Below are positions 17,312 through 27,383 of a DNA stretch of 45,190 nucleotides, one piece after another. Origin of the DNA: Bacteroidia bacterium. Its GTDB lineage: Bacteria > Bacteroidota > Bacteroidia > UKL13-3. Below the pieces are notes generated by a model that was not told where the DNA came from, did no database searches, and saw nothing but the letters and a program-made list of their open reading frames with translations. Position numbers and translations under genes: made by a program. Position 1 is the stretch's first letter; the number at the start of each line of letters is the position of its first letter. The DNA is taken from assembly GCA_014376805.1 (NCBI GenBank), contig JACMQU010000049.1, positions 1 through 45,190 on the forward strand, written 5' to 3'.

Positions 17312-18694
17312 TTAAATATTTTTGTGTTCACTGTATAAAATAACGCTAAAAGTATTCGTGCGCGTATCAACCTCAGAAACATACATAAGTTTACCTTTAT
17401 GTAAGTGAATAATCCTGTTGGCAATTGCAAGTCCAAGACCATATCCTTTCTTATGTATAGAATTTTCTCCCCGAAAAAACGGCTGGAACAAAAAATTCTT
17501 TTCATTTTCAAGGATCAAAGCGCCTTTGTTTCTAACATAAATCTGAATTTCATTTGCCATTACACTTAACTGCACATGAATGGCATTATCGCTAGAATAC
17601 TGACAGGCATTGCGGAGTAAGTTACTGAGTGCCGTTTTTAATAAAATCTGATGCCCGGGAATACTGAGCAGGTTTTCTGTTTCAGGTTGATGATGATAAT
17701 CGAAATAGATCTGATGATCTGTAAATAACTCCTGCGTTTCTTCTATTGTTTGAAATAAAATTTCATCAATGCGAATCTCAGGCCATTGAATCGATTCACG
17801 CATACTTTCATATTTAGATAACAACAGCAAAGCATTAGTTAAAGAAACTAAATTCTTATGTTCTTCATTTAGTGAAACAATCAATTCTTTATATTCAGGT
17901 ACGGTGAGTTCTTTGTTCATAGCAGATTCACAACTTGCTATAAGGTTAGCAAGGGGCGTTCGTAACTCGTGCGACGCATGCTGAATAAAACTTTTCTGCA
18001 TATTAAATGCATCCTGTAAACGATCGAGCATTTTATTAAAATTGGTGGCCAACTGTCCCAGTTCATCATTTTTATTTTTGACCACAACACGTTCATCCAT
18101 TCTTTGTTCAGTTATACGGTTCATTTGAAGGTTAAGCACATCAATCGGTGCAAAAACCTGTTTAACATAAAAGTAAGAAAGGAATGCTGTTATCGACAGG
18201 GCAACTAAATATGAAATGATCAGGATGTATAAAAGATTTTGAAGTTTTCTCTTACCGAATTTATCATTGGCTGAGATTAGAACAATACCTTTTTTATTGT
18301 TCTCATTTACAAACAAACCAACACTTTCAATATCATTATCACTCCAGCTTACATACGTTTCTTTTTCAATTTGTTTCAGCATTTCATCTGTGTAAGTTAC
18401 AAGATGATCATCTAAAGTGTTATACATAAGCTGATGTTTTTCGTTAAAAATCAACACCTTTTCATCATACAATTCATTTAAAGTGTTTTTATCAATTATC
18501 CTTAACAGGTCTTTATCCATTTCTTTTACATCCACCCATAATTTATAGGTAGTAAGGCCTTTTTGTTCAAGGCGGATAAAGAATTCCTCCTGCTTAAATT
18601 CAGCATACAAGGCATAAATAACAGTATAGCATATCAGCAATATACTCGCCATAATGGCTGTAAAAAGTAAGGCCGACCGAAGTTTAAGGTTCAT
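17312..18694 (-). CDS. Membrane sensor histidine kinase of the metal-efflux cluster
   Basis: 460 residues. Two membrane helices (about 7-29 and 155-177) bracket a periplasmic sensor region of about 125 residues. HAMP linker (about 178-230) precedes HisKA with H242 (HASHELRTPLANL). The ATPase domain has N-box NLLRNACQYSS and GYGLGLAIANRI. The G1-box aspartate is replaced: the sequence reads VRNKGALI where most kinases have DxGxG. CusS-type metal kinases also carry Asn there, so it need not be dead. It lies 131 nt behind its cognate regulator and 51 nt before the TolC gene, so metal sensing is likely but inferred. Confidence 0.87.
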   Translation of the reverse strand: MNLKLRSALLFTAIMASILLICYTVIYALYAEFKQEEFFIRLEQKGLTTYKLWVDVKEMDKDLLRIIDKNTLNELYDEKVLIFNEKHQLMYNTLDDHLVTYTDEMLKQIEKETYVSWSDNDIESVGLFVNENNKKGIVLISANDKFGKRKLQNLLYILIISYLVALSITAFLSYFYVKQVFAPIDVLNLQMNRITEQRMDERVVVKNKNDELGQLATNFNKMLDRLQDAFNMQKSFIQHASHELRTPLANLIASCESAMNKELTVPEYKELIVSLNEEHKNLVSLTNALLLLSKYESMRESIQWPEIRIDEILFQTIEETQELFTDHQIYFDYHHQPETENLLSIPGHQILLKTALSNLLRNACQYSSDNAIHVQLSVMANEIQIYVRNKGALILENEKNFLFQPFFRGENSIHKKGYGLGLAIANRIIHLHKGKLMYVSEVDTRTNTFSVILYSEHKNI

Positions 18695-18825
18695 ATCTAT
18701 TTCATTTCATCAGTTAAGTGTGCAAATTACCATTTAAGTGCATGGATTTATGGTTAATGATATATCCTGCTAATTTACAATTGGAAATTTAAAATAAAGT
18801 GTCCTCCGAATACAATAATTATTGC

Positions 18826-19524
18826 TTAAGCGGAAACATTATCTTCTATATAATATCCAAATCCCGTTTTTGTGTGGATCAAAGCTTTCTTATAAGGTTT
18901 ATCAATTTTATTTCGTAAAAAATTAATATAGACTTCAATGGTATTGGTTCCGGTGTCAAAATTAATGTTCCACACCTTTTCAGCAATTTCAGTTTTTGAA
19001 ATCACTTTACCCACATTCCTCATTAACAAAGCAAGCAAAGCAAATTCTTTTACTGTAAGTGATATAACAATACCGTTTCGGGTAACTTTTTTTTCGTCAA
19101 CATCCATTTCAAGATCACCAACACGTACTTTAGCTTCAGGGTGTGCACTAATCTCATTTCTTTTCAGAAACACTTTAATACGCGCTAATAACTCGGTAAA
19201 ATGAAAAGGTTTAACAAGATAATCATCCGCACCTTTTTCAAACGCATCTATTTTGTCTTGTAATTCACCTAAGGCGGTGAGCATAATAATAGGAATGTTT
19301 TTATTGGTTGATCTGAAGTGTTTACAGACTTCCCATCCGTTCATATAAGGCAAATTGATATCTAGCACAACCAGACAAAAAACGGCGTTGTTAAAGCATG
19401 TTACTGCTTCTCTTCCATCTTTAGCCAGTGTAACCGGAAAACCATTAGAGATGAGCTCATTTTTTATTAAGGTACCAAGTTTGGGATCATCCTCCACTAC
19501 CAGGATATGTTTATCGTTGTTCAT
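18826..19524 (-). CDS. OmpR/PhoB-family response regulator
   Basis: 232 residues. Receiver domain with acidic pair D12-D13, phospho-acceptor D55 (LVVLDINLPYMNGWEV) and KPFHFTELLARI; C-terminal winged helix (about 135-228) with VKEFALLALLMRN and HTKTGFGYYIE. It probably activates the TolC/adaptor/RND genes behind it in response to the adjacent kinase. Its ATG is 94 nt after the porin stop, so separate transcription from the dab/sulP/porin genes is possible. Confidence 0.9.
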   Translation of the reverse strand: MNNDKHILVVEDDPKLGTLIKNELISNGFPVTLAKDGREAVTCFNNAVFCLVVLDINLPYMNGWEVCKHFRSTNKNIPIIMLTALGELQDKIDAFEKGADDYLVKPFHFTELLARIKVFLKRNEISAHPEAKVRVGDLEMDVDEKKVTRNGIVISLTVKEFALLALLMRNVGKVISKTEIAEKVWNINFDTGTNTIEVYINFLRNKIDKPYKKALIHTKTGFGYYIEDNVSA

Positions 19525-19618
19525 AATATTTTTTATGATTATTTACTTATTTTAAAACCTATTTTAAACTTATTTTATTTTGAATTTATATTACCGGCAC
19601 TGCACAAAACAGTAAATT

Positions 19619-20980
19619 TTAAATCGCAATCTGAAATTGCAATACAATCATACCTTTGCGGCTATCAACCTTCAGATCTGTATTATTATAAACCGGTCTG
19701 TTCTGGTAATCAAGGCTCAGTTTAGCCCTGTTGCTATCCATTAGCCAGTTTAAACCAACATCATACAAAATCATATTTTGGTTCAGGCGATCATATTTTG
19801 AATCCATCACCATGATATATGGCTGTAACTTACCATTTTTTTCACCCAGCATATTTCCCGGAAGCATATACCCAAACTGCCCGTATATAACTGTTCCGGT
19901 TCCATACATTGGAAATAAATTACCACCACCGTTGAAATTATTATAACTCGAAAGTACACCGGCATCAGCGGGATTCATCGGGTTATTGTTTCTGATATAG
20001 TTTTTGCCATAATCCATGTGTGCAAAGCAACCATAAACCGAAAGAGCTGCTCCCTTTTTTCCAATGGGATGATCATAAAAAACATCTACTGCCAGGTGTA
20101 ACATATCCTGCACAAGTACATTTTTAGTTGCCGTATCAGAATAATGCCACATAGCATCCTGTTGGTATTGAAAACCTGCACCAATATTAAACACTTTTTT
20201 CTTTCCCAGATAAGTACCCGGCATATAGGGAGTAAGGTTGCTCTCCTCATCTAAAAACTGGTACATGAAATAACCACTATATTGCATTTTTGCCGGTTTA
20301 TAAGAGAAGTCGGAATTTACATTTAATTGTTTTATAGCGGTGCTGTTTTGAGCCAGCATGGGAGCACTAGTGATGATGCGGTAATCAAATTTTTTAATTT
20401 TCCCTTTGGCGTAAATACTAAATTTTCTCAAAAACTGGTCGGTGGCATCATTAGTTGATTGTTGATACAAAGGTGCGTCATAACCGAGAATACTTGCAAT
20501 TGCAGGAGAAGAAAAGCGTGCAAAACCAGTCCAGGCAGTTAAGCCCATACCCATTTGAAAAGCATGAGGTGTAAAATGGTATTCTGCTACCACATCATGA
20601 AAAAACAAACCGGGTTTGCGTGCTGCAGTATTGTTATCATTGTTGATCCCAACCTGTGTATACACAAAAATTCTATCGCTTATTTTTCCATAAAACTGTG
20701 CCCTTACACGCCTGAGTCCTATATCAAAGGTCTGATCCTGCAACGTATTAACAGAAGTGGTTCCTGAAATAGCGTTAGCAGCAGAATATCCAACTGTTGT
20801 ACCCGGATTACTTTCATTATACCGTGTCCATACCTGAGCCGTAAAAGTTGCTTTTAAATAATGTGAACTGTCTTGATTCAAGTTAATACGAAGTTCTCTG
20901 TCAGGTTTGTTTTGTGCCCTTAAAACGGACAGGTTATACAAACTCAAAATGACTGTTATATAAATTAATTTCCGGTTCAT
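19619..20980 (-). CDS. Outer-membrane beta-barrel porin
   Basis: 453 residues. Signal peptide (residues 1-22, cleavage after VLRAQ). The rest alternates in the manner of barrel strands (e.g. YLKATFTAQVWTRYNE, RIFVYTQVGINN, KFDYRIITSAPM) and ends with an aromatic/hydrophobic final strand (MIVLQFQIAI). It resembles the porins of the OprO/P-like group found in Bacteroidota. It is 19 nt behind the SulP gene and so in its operon, suggesting that it admits the same anion (bicarbonate or sulfate) across the outer membrane. Substrate not visible from sequence. Confidence 0.8.
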   Translation of the reverse strand: MNRKLIYITVILSLYNLSVLRAQNKPDRELRINLNQDSSHYLKATFTAQVWTRYNESNPGTTVGYSAANAISGTTSVNTLQDQTFDIGLRRVRAQFYGKISDRIFVYTQVGINNDNNTAARKPGLFFHDVVAEYHFTPHAFQMGMGLTAWTGFARFSSPAIASILGYDAPLYQQSTNDATDQFLRKFSIYAKGKIKKFDYRIITSAPMLAQNSTAIKQLNVNSDFSYKPAKMQYSGYFMYQFLDEESNLTPYMPGTYLGKKKVFNIGAGFQYQQDAMWHYSDTATKNVLVQDMLHLAVDVFYDHPIGKKGAALSVYGCFAHMDYGKNYIRNNNPMNPADAGVLSSYNNFNGGGNLFPMYGTGTVIYGQFGYMLPGNMLGEKNGKLQPYIMVMDSKYDRLNQNMILYDVGLNWLMDSNRAKLSLDYQNRPVYNNTDLKVDSRKGMIVLQFQIAI

Positions 20981-20999
20981 CAGTTTTATAATTTATCTG

Positions 21000-22646
21000 T
21001 TATTTATTTTTCTTTTGAGTGGCTAACGGATGCTCTGATAAAGGTAAATGTTCATCAAGTCCTTTTATGATAAATTTCCCACCCTCTCTTTCATAATGAT
21101 CAGCCAGTTCATGAATATGTTCCATAACCGTATGATCAACAAGTTTAGTTTCGGAAAAATCAACCGTAATTTTTTTGCCCTTAGGTAAGGTATCAAGTTG
21201 TTTTTTAAGCCCGATATAGTTACTGAAAATTGCCGAATGTTCTACATCTATCCGGTAATGATCCATTTCTTCCGTATTGATTGTGAAAAATGGTTTGAAC
21301 AAACTTTTCAATGGTACCCCATTTATAGTGTGGATGATCAGTTTAACAACAATACCTGCCGCTATGCCTATTAGCAGATCGGTGGCAAGTGTTACAATAA
21401 TGGTAGCTATAAAAATAAGTAATTGCTCCTTCCCTAGCCTGTATGTTTTTTGAAATTCTTTAGGAGATGCCAAACGGTAGCCTACAACAATTAAAATAGC
21501 AGCAAGTGCCGACAATGGAATTTGATGAATTATTTGTCCGAGGAACAGAACGAAAAGTAATAAAAACCCTCCATGAAAAAAATTAGCCCATCTTGTTTTA
21601 GCACCATTTGTAATATTGGCTGAGCTTCTCACCACTTCGGCAATAATTGGCAATCCGCCAAAGAAACTTGAAATCATATTTCCGGAACCTTTTGCAAACA
21701 GTTCACGATTATAATCAGAGTGACGTTTAAAAGGATCAAGTTTATCAATTGCAGCGGCAGTTAATAAAGATTCAAGACTTGCCACCAAAGAATAAGTAAT
21801 GATCATTTGAATTCCGAAACCTGTTAATAAATAATCAAACCTGGGCATTACAATACCATCTAAAAAATTAGCCGGCAACGATACCAGAAATTTAGGTCCA
21901 AGATTATATTCATGTCCATCTAAGAATAAATATTTATGTTCATGTTCGAGATCAAAATAATGGCCTAATGGAATAGCTACCAGAACCACAATAAGAGGTG
22001 CAGGTAACATCATAACATATTTATTTTTTATCATAGGCAATCCAATCAAAATAATAAAACTTACTGCAGCAATAATGGCTACATCCGGATTCATATTCAT
22101 AATACTATGTGGTATAGAAGCTATAATTTCAAGCATTTCTTTTCCTTCTGGTTTAACACCTAAGGCTGTATGAGATTGCTTGGCAAAGATCATAATACCA
22201 ATGGCTGCCAGCATGCCATGAACTACAGATGATGGAAAAAAATTACTAAGAATACCGGCTTTAACAAAACCAAAAAGAATCTGTAATATACCGCATCCTA
22301 TACCTACACCCAGTGTACATTGATAAGCAAACATTTCTACCTGTTCGGGAGTTAATCCGGCAGGTGCCATTTTTTTAAACCCTTCCATACTCATCAATAC
22401 AATAACTGCCAGCCCAGCTGCCGGACCATTAATGGTAAGGTGTGATCCACTTGTCATAGAAACCAGCAAACCGCCCACAATTCCAGCAATTAAACCGGCC
22501 ATAGGCGGAACCCCGGATGCCATAGCAATACCTAAACAAAGAGGTAATGCAATTAAGGAAATAATAAAACCGGAAAGCAGGTCATCTTTCCAATGTTTTT
22601 TTAATCCTGCGAGACCATCGGCAGGTGCAGATAAGAAATTATTCAT
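21000..22646 (-). CDS. SulP-family anion transporter with STAS domain
   Basis: 548 residues. Membrane domain of about 12-14 helices (about 20-430) beginning HWKDDLLSGFIISLIALPLC, with GPAAGLAVIVL and FFGGLPIIAEVVRSSANI as SulP signatures. The C-terminal STAS domain (about 440-530) includes KKITVDFSETKLVDHTVMEH. SulP proteins carry sulfate, bicarbonate or other anions; with dabA/dabB upstream and a porin downstream, bicarbonate import (BicA-like role) is the best inference. Gap to dabB is 181 nt and to the porin gene 19 nt. Confidence 0.87.
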   Translation of the reverse strand: MNNFLSAPADGLAGLKKHWKDDLLSGFIISLIALPLCLGIAMASGVPPMAGLIAGIVGGLLVSMTSGSHLTINGPAAGLAVIVLMSMEGFKKMAPAGLTPEQVEMFAYQCTLGVGIGCGILQILFGFVKAGILSNFFPSSVVHGMLAAIGIMIFAKQSHTALGVKPEGKEMLEIIASIPHSIMNMNPDVAIIAAVSFIILIGLPMIKNKYVMMLPAPLIVVLVAIPLGHYFDLEHEHKYLFLDGHEYNLGPKFLVSLPANFLDGIVMPRFDYLLTGFGIQMIITYSLVASLESLLTAAAIDKLDPFKRHSDYNRELFAKGSGNMISSFFGGLPIIAEVVRSSANITNGAKTRWANFFHGGFLLLFVLFLGQIIHQIPLSALAAILIVVGYRLASPKEFQKTYRLGKEQLLIFIATIIVTLATDLLIGIAAGIVVKLIIHTINGVPLKSLFKPFFTINTEEMDHYRIDVEHSAIFSNYIGLKKQLDTLPKGKKITVDFSETKLVDHTVMEHIHELADHYEREGGKFIIKGLDEHLPLSEHPLATQKKNK

Positions 22647-22827
22647 GGTTTATTTTGTTATTATTTTAATTATTTATCAATTTCAAATTCAAATCAATTC
22701 ATCAATTATTATCCGATAATTTTCAAGAAGCAGTTGACGTTATGAGATGGAATTAAACCATCCTGAAACGGGCTTTTTTATCAAAGCTTTCTATTTATTT
22801 CTATTATTTTTTTTATAAGCTTTATTA

Positions 22828-24696
22828 CTAAGAAGACCGGAATGGAACATTATGAAAGGTTTTAACATGTGTTCCCAGAAATAGCCTGGCATAGATTCGG
22901 ATTAAAGCAAGACCATTAATAATAAATGACAAAGAAATTATCAATGCAAGCGGCCTCTGATCTTCATGTATGTGATAAAAGATTAAGTCTATTCCAATAA
23001 ATGTTGGCGTAATCGGGAAGGCCGCTAATCCAAGGCAACATAGCAGAAATGCAAAAGCAAGGCGGGGATGTCTGTAAGCGCTTCCATGGAACTGGTCGAG
23101 GTTCATTTCCTGGTCATTACGTTTGAGTTTAAACATACAGGCAATACCAATTAAACCTGATACAAATACGCCACTTAAATATAAAATGATATGCTCTGTT
23201 TCCAAATGTTCGTTAAAAGAAATTGCTAAAGCAATAAGAGAATGATTCATTATTATTAAGGTCCAGCCCATAAGTGCATTGTGTCTTTCTGAAAACGATT
23301 TAAGTGCAAGTAGTAAGCCAAAGAAAGCAAATAACTCAGATAGATACCGATAGATAAAAAAAGGAATCGCATCTTCATAATTTAAAGCAGAAAGGCCGAT
23401 TGCGAAACTCAGAATAAAAAGAATCCAGGTATGTTTAAATGTTAAAAAAGCCATGGAACGTCCCACCCATTTTAATGGTCCCCACACAAAGCGATACATG
23501 AACCAATCGAGGTTCCATTCTTTTAAGCTTAACAGATAAACTGAATACTGAATTTTCTTAGGTAATGAATCTTCCATGTTTTCGCCATGTGGTATGAAAT
23601 TATAGAACTGCTCGCGGATAAGGTAACTAACCACAGAAGGAGAAACCAGCAACTGATACGTTCTGAGGAAAGCATTACCGGCAAAATGGATCAAAGCAAG
23701 AGTTTCAAAACCAGCTGCCACTTCTATAAATATAACGCCGATTTGTGCAAGAGATGAATAGGCGATCTGGCTTTTAACAGATGACTGAACCCTGGCAGTG
23801 AAGGTACCTGTAATGGCTGTACATAAACCTAATAAACCAATAATCACTCTTACGGAATACTGAAACTCCCAGAAAGGAAAAGTACGCAATAATAAAAACA
23901 CACCTATATGAACCGAGAGTGAGCCATAAAAGATTGCGCTAGAAGGGGTGGGTCCTTCCATAGCCCTGGGGAGCCACGAAGAAAAAGGAAACTGTGCAGA
24001 TTTAGCAGCAGCTGATAATAAGATCATCAGAGCTATAAATGCTCCTGTAAATGAATGACTCTGCAGATGTTCATGTACCAGTATATCATTGTTTAATTTT
24101 AAGAAGGTGATATTCTCATGCCACAGGTGATGACTCATCCACATGGCCAGTAATAAACCTACATCGCCAATGCGATAGATGCTAAATACCTTGATCGCAT
24201 TTTTAACAGGTAAATAACGATCGCGGTAAAAACCGATCAATAAAAAAGAGGAGATTCCTAAAATTTCCCAGCCAATAAACAGGGTTTCAAAATTTCCGGA
24301 TATCACGGTTAAATTAAAACCAATATAAAAGAAAAGAATCGTATTAAAGAAGCGTTTATATCCTGTTTCCCGGTGAAGATAATAACGGCTGTATATGGTT
24401 ACTAGAAAAGTTAGCAGTGAGCCAACAAATAAATAAACAACCGTAATTTTATCAAAATAAAAATCCAGCAGGAACTCATAATCATCTGTCCGGTATATCA
24501 AAATTTCATCCATGTTAAGAATAGGATGTCCGTTAAATAACCAATAGATTACAAACACCAGAAACGTACCCAAATTAAGACCCACCGATGTAAATGCTAT
24601 GGCTGATAGGAGGGTTTCGCTTTTATCTTTAACCAGTAAACTTAAGGCGAATCCAAGCAAGGGAATAAAAATAAAGAATTGAATAATGTTTTCCAT
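22828..24696 (-). CDS. dabB: DabB-like proton-conducting membrane subunit (NuoL/MrpA homolog)
   Basis: 622 residues, strongly hydrophobic with over a dozen helices. Conserved proton-channel blocks of the NuoL/MrpA family are seen: FNTILFFYIGFNLTVISGNF, then LFIGWEILGISSFLLIGFYR and KSAQFPFSSWLPRAMEGPTP. No other Complex I genes are present. Pairing with DabA, 6 nt upstream, is the DAB arrangement (DABs accumulate bicarbonate), in which DabB is thought to couple the proton gradient to the DabA cytoplasmic enzyme. The protein is somewhat longer than the best-known DabB. Confidence 0.85.
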   Translation of the reverse strand: MENIIQFFIFIPLLGFALSLLVKDKSETLLSAIAFTSVGLNLGTFLVFVIYWLFNGHPILNMDEILIYRTDDYEFLLDFYFDKITVVYLFVGSLLTFLVTIYSRYYLHRETGYKRFFNTILFFYIGFNLTVISGNFETLFIGWEILGISSFLLIGFYRDRYLPVKNAIKVFSIYRIGDVGLLLAMWMSHHLWHENITFLKLNNDILVHEHLQSHSFTGAFIALMILLSAAAKSAQFPFSSWLPRAMEGPTPSSAIFYGSLSVHIGVFLLLRTFPFWEFQYSVRVIIGLLGLCTAITGTFTARVQSSVKSQIAYSSLAQIGVIFIEVAAGFETLALIHFAGNAFLRTYQLLVSPSVVSYLIREQFYNFIPHGENMEDSLPKKIQYSVYLLSLKEWNLDWFMYRFVWGPLKWVGRSMAFLTFKHTWILFILSFAIGLSALNYEDAIPFFIYRYLSELFAFFGLLLALKSFSERHNALMGWTLIIMNHSLIALAISFNEHLETEHIILYLSGVFVSGLIGIACMFKLKRNDQEMNLDQFHGSAYRHPRLAFAFLLCCLGLAAFPITPTFIGIDLIFYHIHEDQRPLALIISLSFIINGLALIRIYARLFLGTHVKTFHNVPFRSS

Positions 24697-24702
24697 GGCG
24701 TA

Positions 24703-27198
24703 TTAATGCTTAAGCATGTAAACTGGAAGGTTTTCTTCAGTTGACTCAATAATGCTGTTAAGATCGTTTATTTCATTTACCTGTTGTTGAATAGGTTGAT
24801 AAGGGAAAAATGCGCCATCTTTAAATTCATAAAGTTCGCGGGTGTTAGGATTAACGGCTACCAGGTGAATCCATTCATTGATATACCATTCATAAACTTC
24901 AGGAAGTTGCTGAATAGTTTTGAGCAACACATCCGGAAAATGTTCAACAATAAGTAATAACCGGATAGGGTCATGCACTTCTATCATCTGGCTGGGCAAG
25001 CCTGGTCGCAGGTCTCCGTCAATTCCATTAGCTACGCCAATAAGGCCCATTACATTATGTGGAAGTTTTGTTCCTGCTCCTAATTTCTGGTTATCAACAC
25101 GCGAAAAATAGTATTCCAGATTTATTCCACCACAAACAGGACCGATAGGTTTTAAAATATTAAATAAGATCTTACCCTCCGGATCAATAGAATAATCATA
25201 TGAGTTCATAAAGGCGCGTCTGTCTAAAAACAAATTTTTTGTAAAGGCTCTTCTTCCAACTATACATAGGGCAACAGTAGCATGGTTTAATTCTGGCCTT
25301 GGTTCAAACAGAGATACAGACCTTAGCTTAACCTGTTTGTGTACTTTTTCTGCGCTTTGATGAGAATTAATAAGAATAAAACGACGTGATCTTTCTTTAG
25401 CATTTTCATCTAAAGCATTGATAAAAGATTTTTTGTTTTGTTGATGCAGGGCTGCGTTTTTCTCAGATAGGGAATCCTCCTCATAAAATGAAATTTCATC
25501 ATTTGTAGTATCATGTAAACCACCTAAAAACTGAACATCAGCAGGTATGTTTAAACCTCTTTCCTTCAACAATTCTCTTACTGCAGGATGATTGGCCATG
25601 AATGACATTACTTTTGCGTTTACAGAGCCCGGCCTGCCGGAACAGGCTCCACAATCGTAACCAGCATAATGCGTATTGTTAACGCTGCTGGCACCATGCC
25701 CGATTACATAAACAATGGGTGCAAAATCTTTTACAAGACCAATACTTTTTAATAACCCTTCCACCCTTACAACCATTTCATCAATAGTAAAACCCACCTG
25801 TAAATTATGAGAAATCTGGTTAATATTTTTATTCTCTATGGTAAGTTTTGAGAACTGATCCATGTGTTTGAACGATGATGTTGTTGCAGGGCCCATAGCC
25901 GGCTTAAAGATATTAAGCATTAATTTAAATGCCGACCAAAAACCAAGTGACTGAGTAATGAGCCAGCCGCTAAAAAGGGAATGACTTCTTTTATTAAAAT
26001 GTAAATCCTTTTCGCGGGTACCTTTTGTATTAATCTCTCTAATCAGATACTTAGGTGTTACAGGTGCTGGACATAGCTTGGTATAAAATTTACCGTTCTT
26101 TGGCTGATAATAAAACTCAACACCAAAGAAACCCGGAGTACCAAATGTTTCACACTGCGAATCAAAATTTTCTATATAACGCCTAAGCGAGCATTGCCTG
26201 TCATCAATACAAAACATAGCTTGAAAACTTGCCTTTTTAATTTTAGGTTCAGGCTTTTGCAATTTTATACCGGCCAATACCTGATCATAAAAACTCCATT
26301 CATACGCATCCTGCCAGATAGAGATCACATCACTGAGTTCTGTTGGCTGAACAGGATCAAATAAATAGGCAGGAATCTCGTTTATGCGCTCGCATAATGG
26401 AGGCCATTTTATACCCAGTTCTTTATCTAATGCGTCTATTTCAAGTAACAATTCAAACAAAATAAAATCGTGCAAGGATATTTTTTTACGGTCTAATAAG
26501 GTTTGAGGCTGATCTTCAATAACCGAAACCATCCCCGACCAACCATGATGAGCAAACTGTTGATCGAATAAATATCGCTCGTATAAGGTTTCATCACCCA
26601 CGAGTATATCTAATAATTCTTTTATGGTAACATTTCCTTTCAACAATAATTTGCGTGCCCTGGATGTTTTAAAAAGGCTCACAAAACTTAACCTTTCCAA
26701 TTCGCATAAGGAAGCAAAAAATCCCATGTGCTGAACTGGAAAATTCCAGATAGAAATGCCTTGATCCAGATAACTGCATATGAGCCGGAACAATTCCGGG
26801 TGTACCAGATTGTCAAGGTCTATTTTATATGCCGATTTCCAGTTGGCTCTCATTTTCCCGATACGTGCATTAACTGAATATCCATATTCTTCATTTAACA
26901 CTTTATCTAACCAAACCGATTTAGCTTCATGTCCTTTTCTATCTGTTATTATCTTCTCAAGAACAGCTTTACTGATCTTATCATTCTGAAATAATTTTCT
27001 GTAATCTTTTAAGGAAAGAGTGGTCTTATAACCAAAAACATCGGATGCATATTGAAGTGCGGTATAAAATTTTTTATCCTGAAAAACATGCAGTGTATTG
27101 TGATGTATAAAATCTTTTAACGGTGACTGAGCAGGTAAAAAATGTTTAAGTTCATGTAACACTTTATGTTCATTAAATAAGGCGTTTGAGGTTTCCAA
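24703..27198 (-). CDS. dabA: DabA inorganic-carbon transport subunit (DUF2309)
   Basis: 831 residues. DabA resembles a beta-carbonic anhydrase and is thought to hydrate CO2 in one direction while bound to DabB. Predicted zinc ligands and catalytic Asp: C330 and D332 (MFCIDDRQCSLRR), H501 (VIGHGASS) and C516 (YDCGACSGRPG). The C-x-D and H-x14-C spacing equals that reported for Halothiobacillus DabA (C351, D353, H524, C539). The N-terminal block LKHFLPAQSPLKDFIHHNTL is also diagnostic. The family start lies here but the codon is TTG (27198-27196): there is no in-frame ATG between it and the conserved block. It leads the dab/sulP/porin genes. Confidence 0.9.
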   Translation of the reverse strand: METSNALFNEHKVLHELKHFLPAQSPLKDFIHHNTLHVFQDKKFYTALQYASDVFGYKTTLSLKDYRKLFQNDKISKAVLEKIITDRKGHEAKSVWLDKVLNEEYGYSVNARIGKMRANWKSAYKIDLDNLVHPELFRLICSYLDQGISIWNFPVQHMGFFASLCELERLSFVSLFKTSRARKLLLKGNVTIKELLDILVGDETLYERYLFDQQFAHHGWSGMVSVIEDQPQTLLDRKKISLHDFILFELLLEIDALDKELGIKWPPLCERINEIPAYLFDPVQPTELSDVISIWQDAYEWSFYDQVLAGIKLQKPEPKIKKASFQAMFCIDDRQCSLRRYIENFDSQCETFGTPGFFGVEFYYQPKNGKFYTKLCPAPVTPKYLIREINTKGTREKDLHFNKRSHSLFSGWLITQSLGFWSAFKLMLNIFKPAMGPATTSSFKHMDQFSKLTIENKNINQISHNLQVGFTIDEMVVRVEGLLKSIGLVKDFAPIVYVIGHGASSVNNTHYAGYDCGACSGRPGSVNAKVMSFMANHPAVRELLKERGLNIPADVQFLGGLHDTTNDEISFYEEDSLSEKNAALHQQNKKSFINALDENAKERSRRFILINSHQSAEKVHKQVKLRSVSLFEPRPELNHATVALCIVGRRAFTKNLFLDRRAFMNSYDYSIDPEGKILFNILKPIGPVCGGINLEYYFSRVDNQKLGAGTKLPHNVMGLIGVANGIDGDLRPGLPSQMIEVHDPIRLLLIVEHFPDVLLKTIQQLPEVYEWYINEWIHLVAVNPNTRELYEFKDGAFFPYQPIQQQVNEINDLNSIIESTEENLPVYMLKH

Positions 27199-27250
27199 TA
27201 TTGTATTTATTAAATTGAAAGTTGTTGTGTTGTTTAGGTTGTCATCAATA

Positions 27251-27284
27251 ATTGGTTCAGGCTAACAGACGGCTTGCAACCAAT
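27251..27284 (-). promoter_or_regulatory. Inverted repeat in the leader of dabA
   Basis: ATTGGTT (27251-27257) and AACCAAT (27278-27284) with partial further pairing lie about 55 nt upstream of the dabA start. It could be an operator or an RNA hairpin; no family is recognised. Confidence 0.3.
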
Positions 27285-27383
27285 ACCGTACGATGTTTAA
27301 TATAAAATTGAAAAAAAATGCAGAAAAAAGTAATACGCGCATGACTTAAAAAGAAAGCGGGAGCATATTAACCACAGAAAATT

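Noticed and set aside
22828..24696. Complex I or Mrp antiporter subunit
   Set aside because: The NuoL/MrpA-like gene stands without other nuo or mrp genes and directly follows dabA, so DabB fits better.
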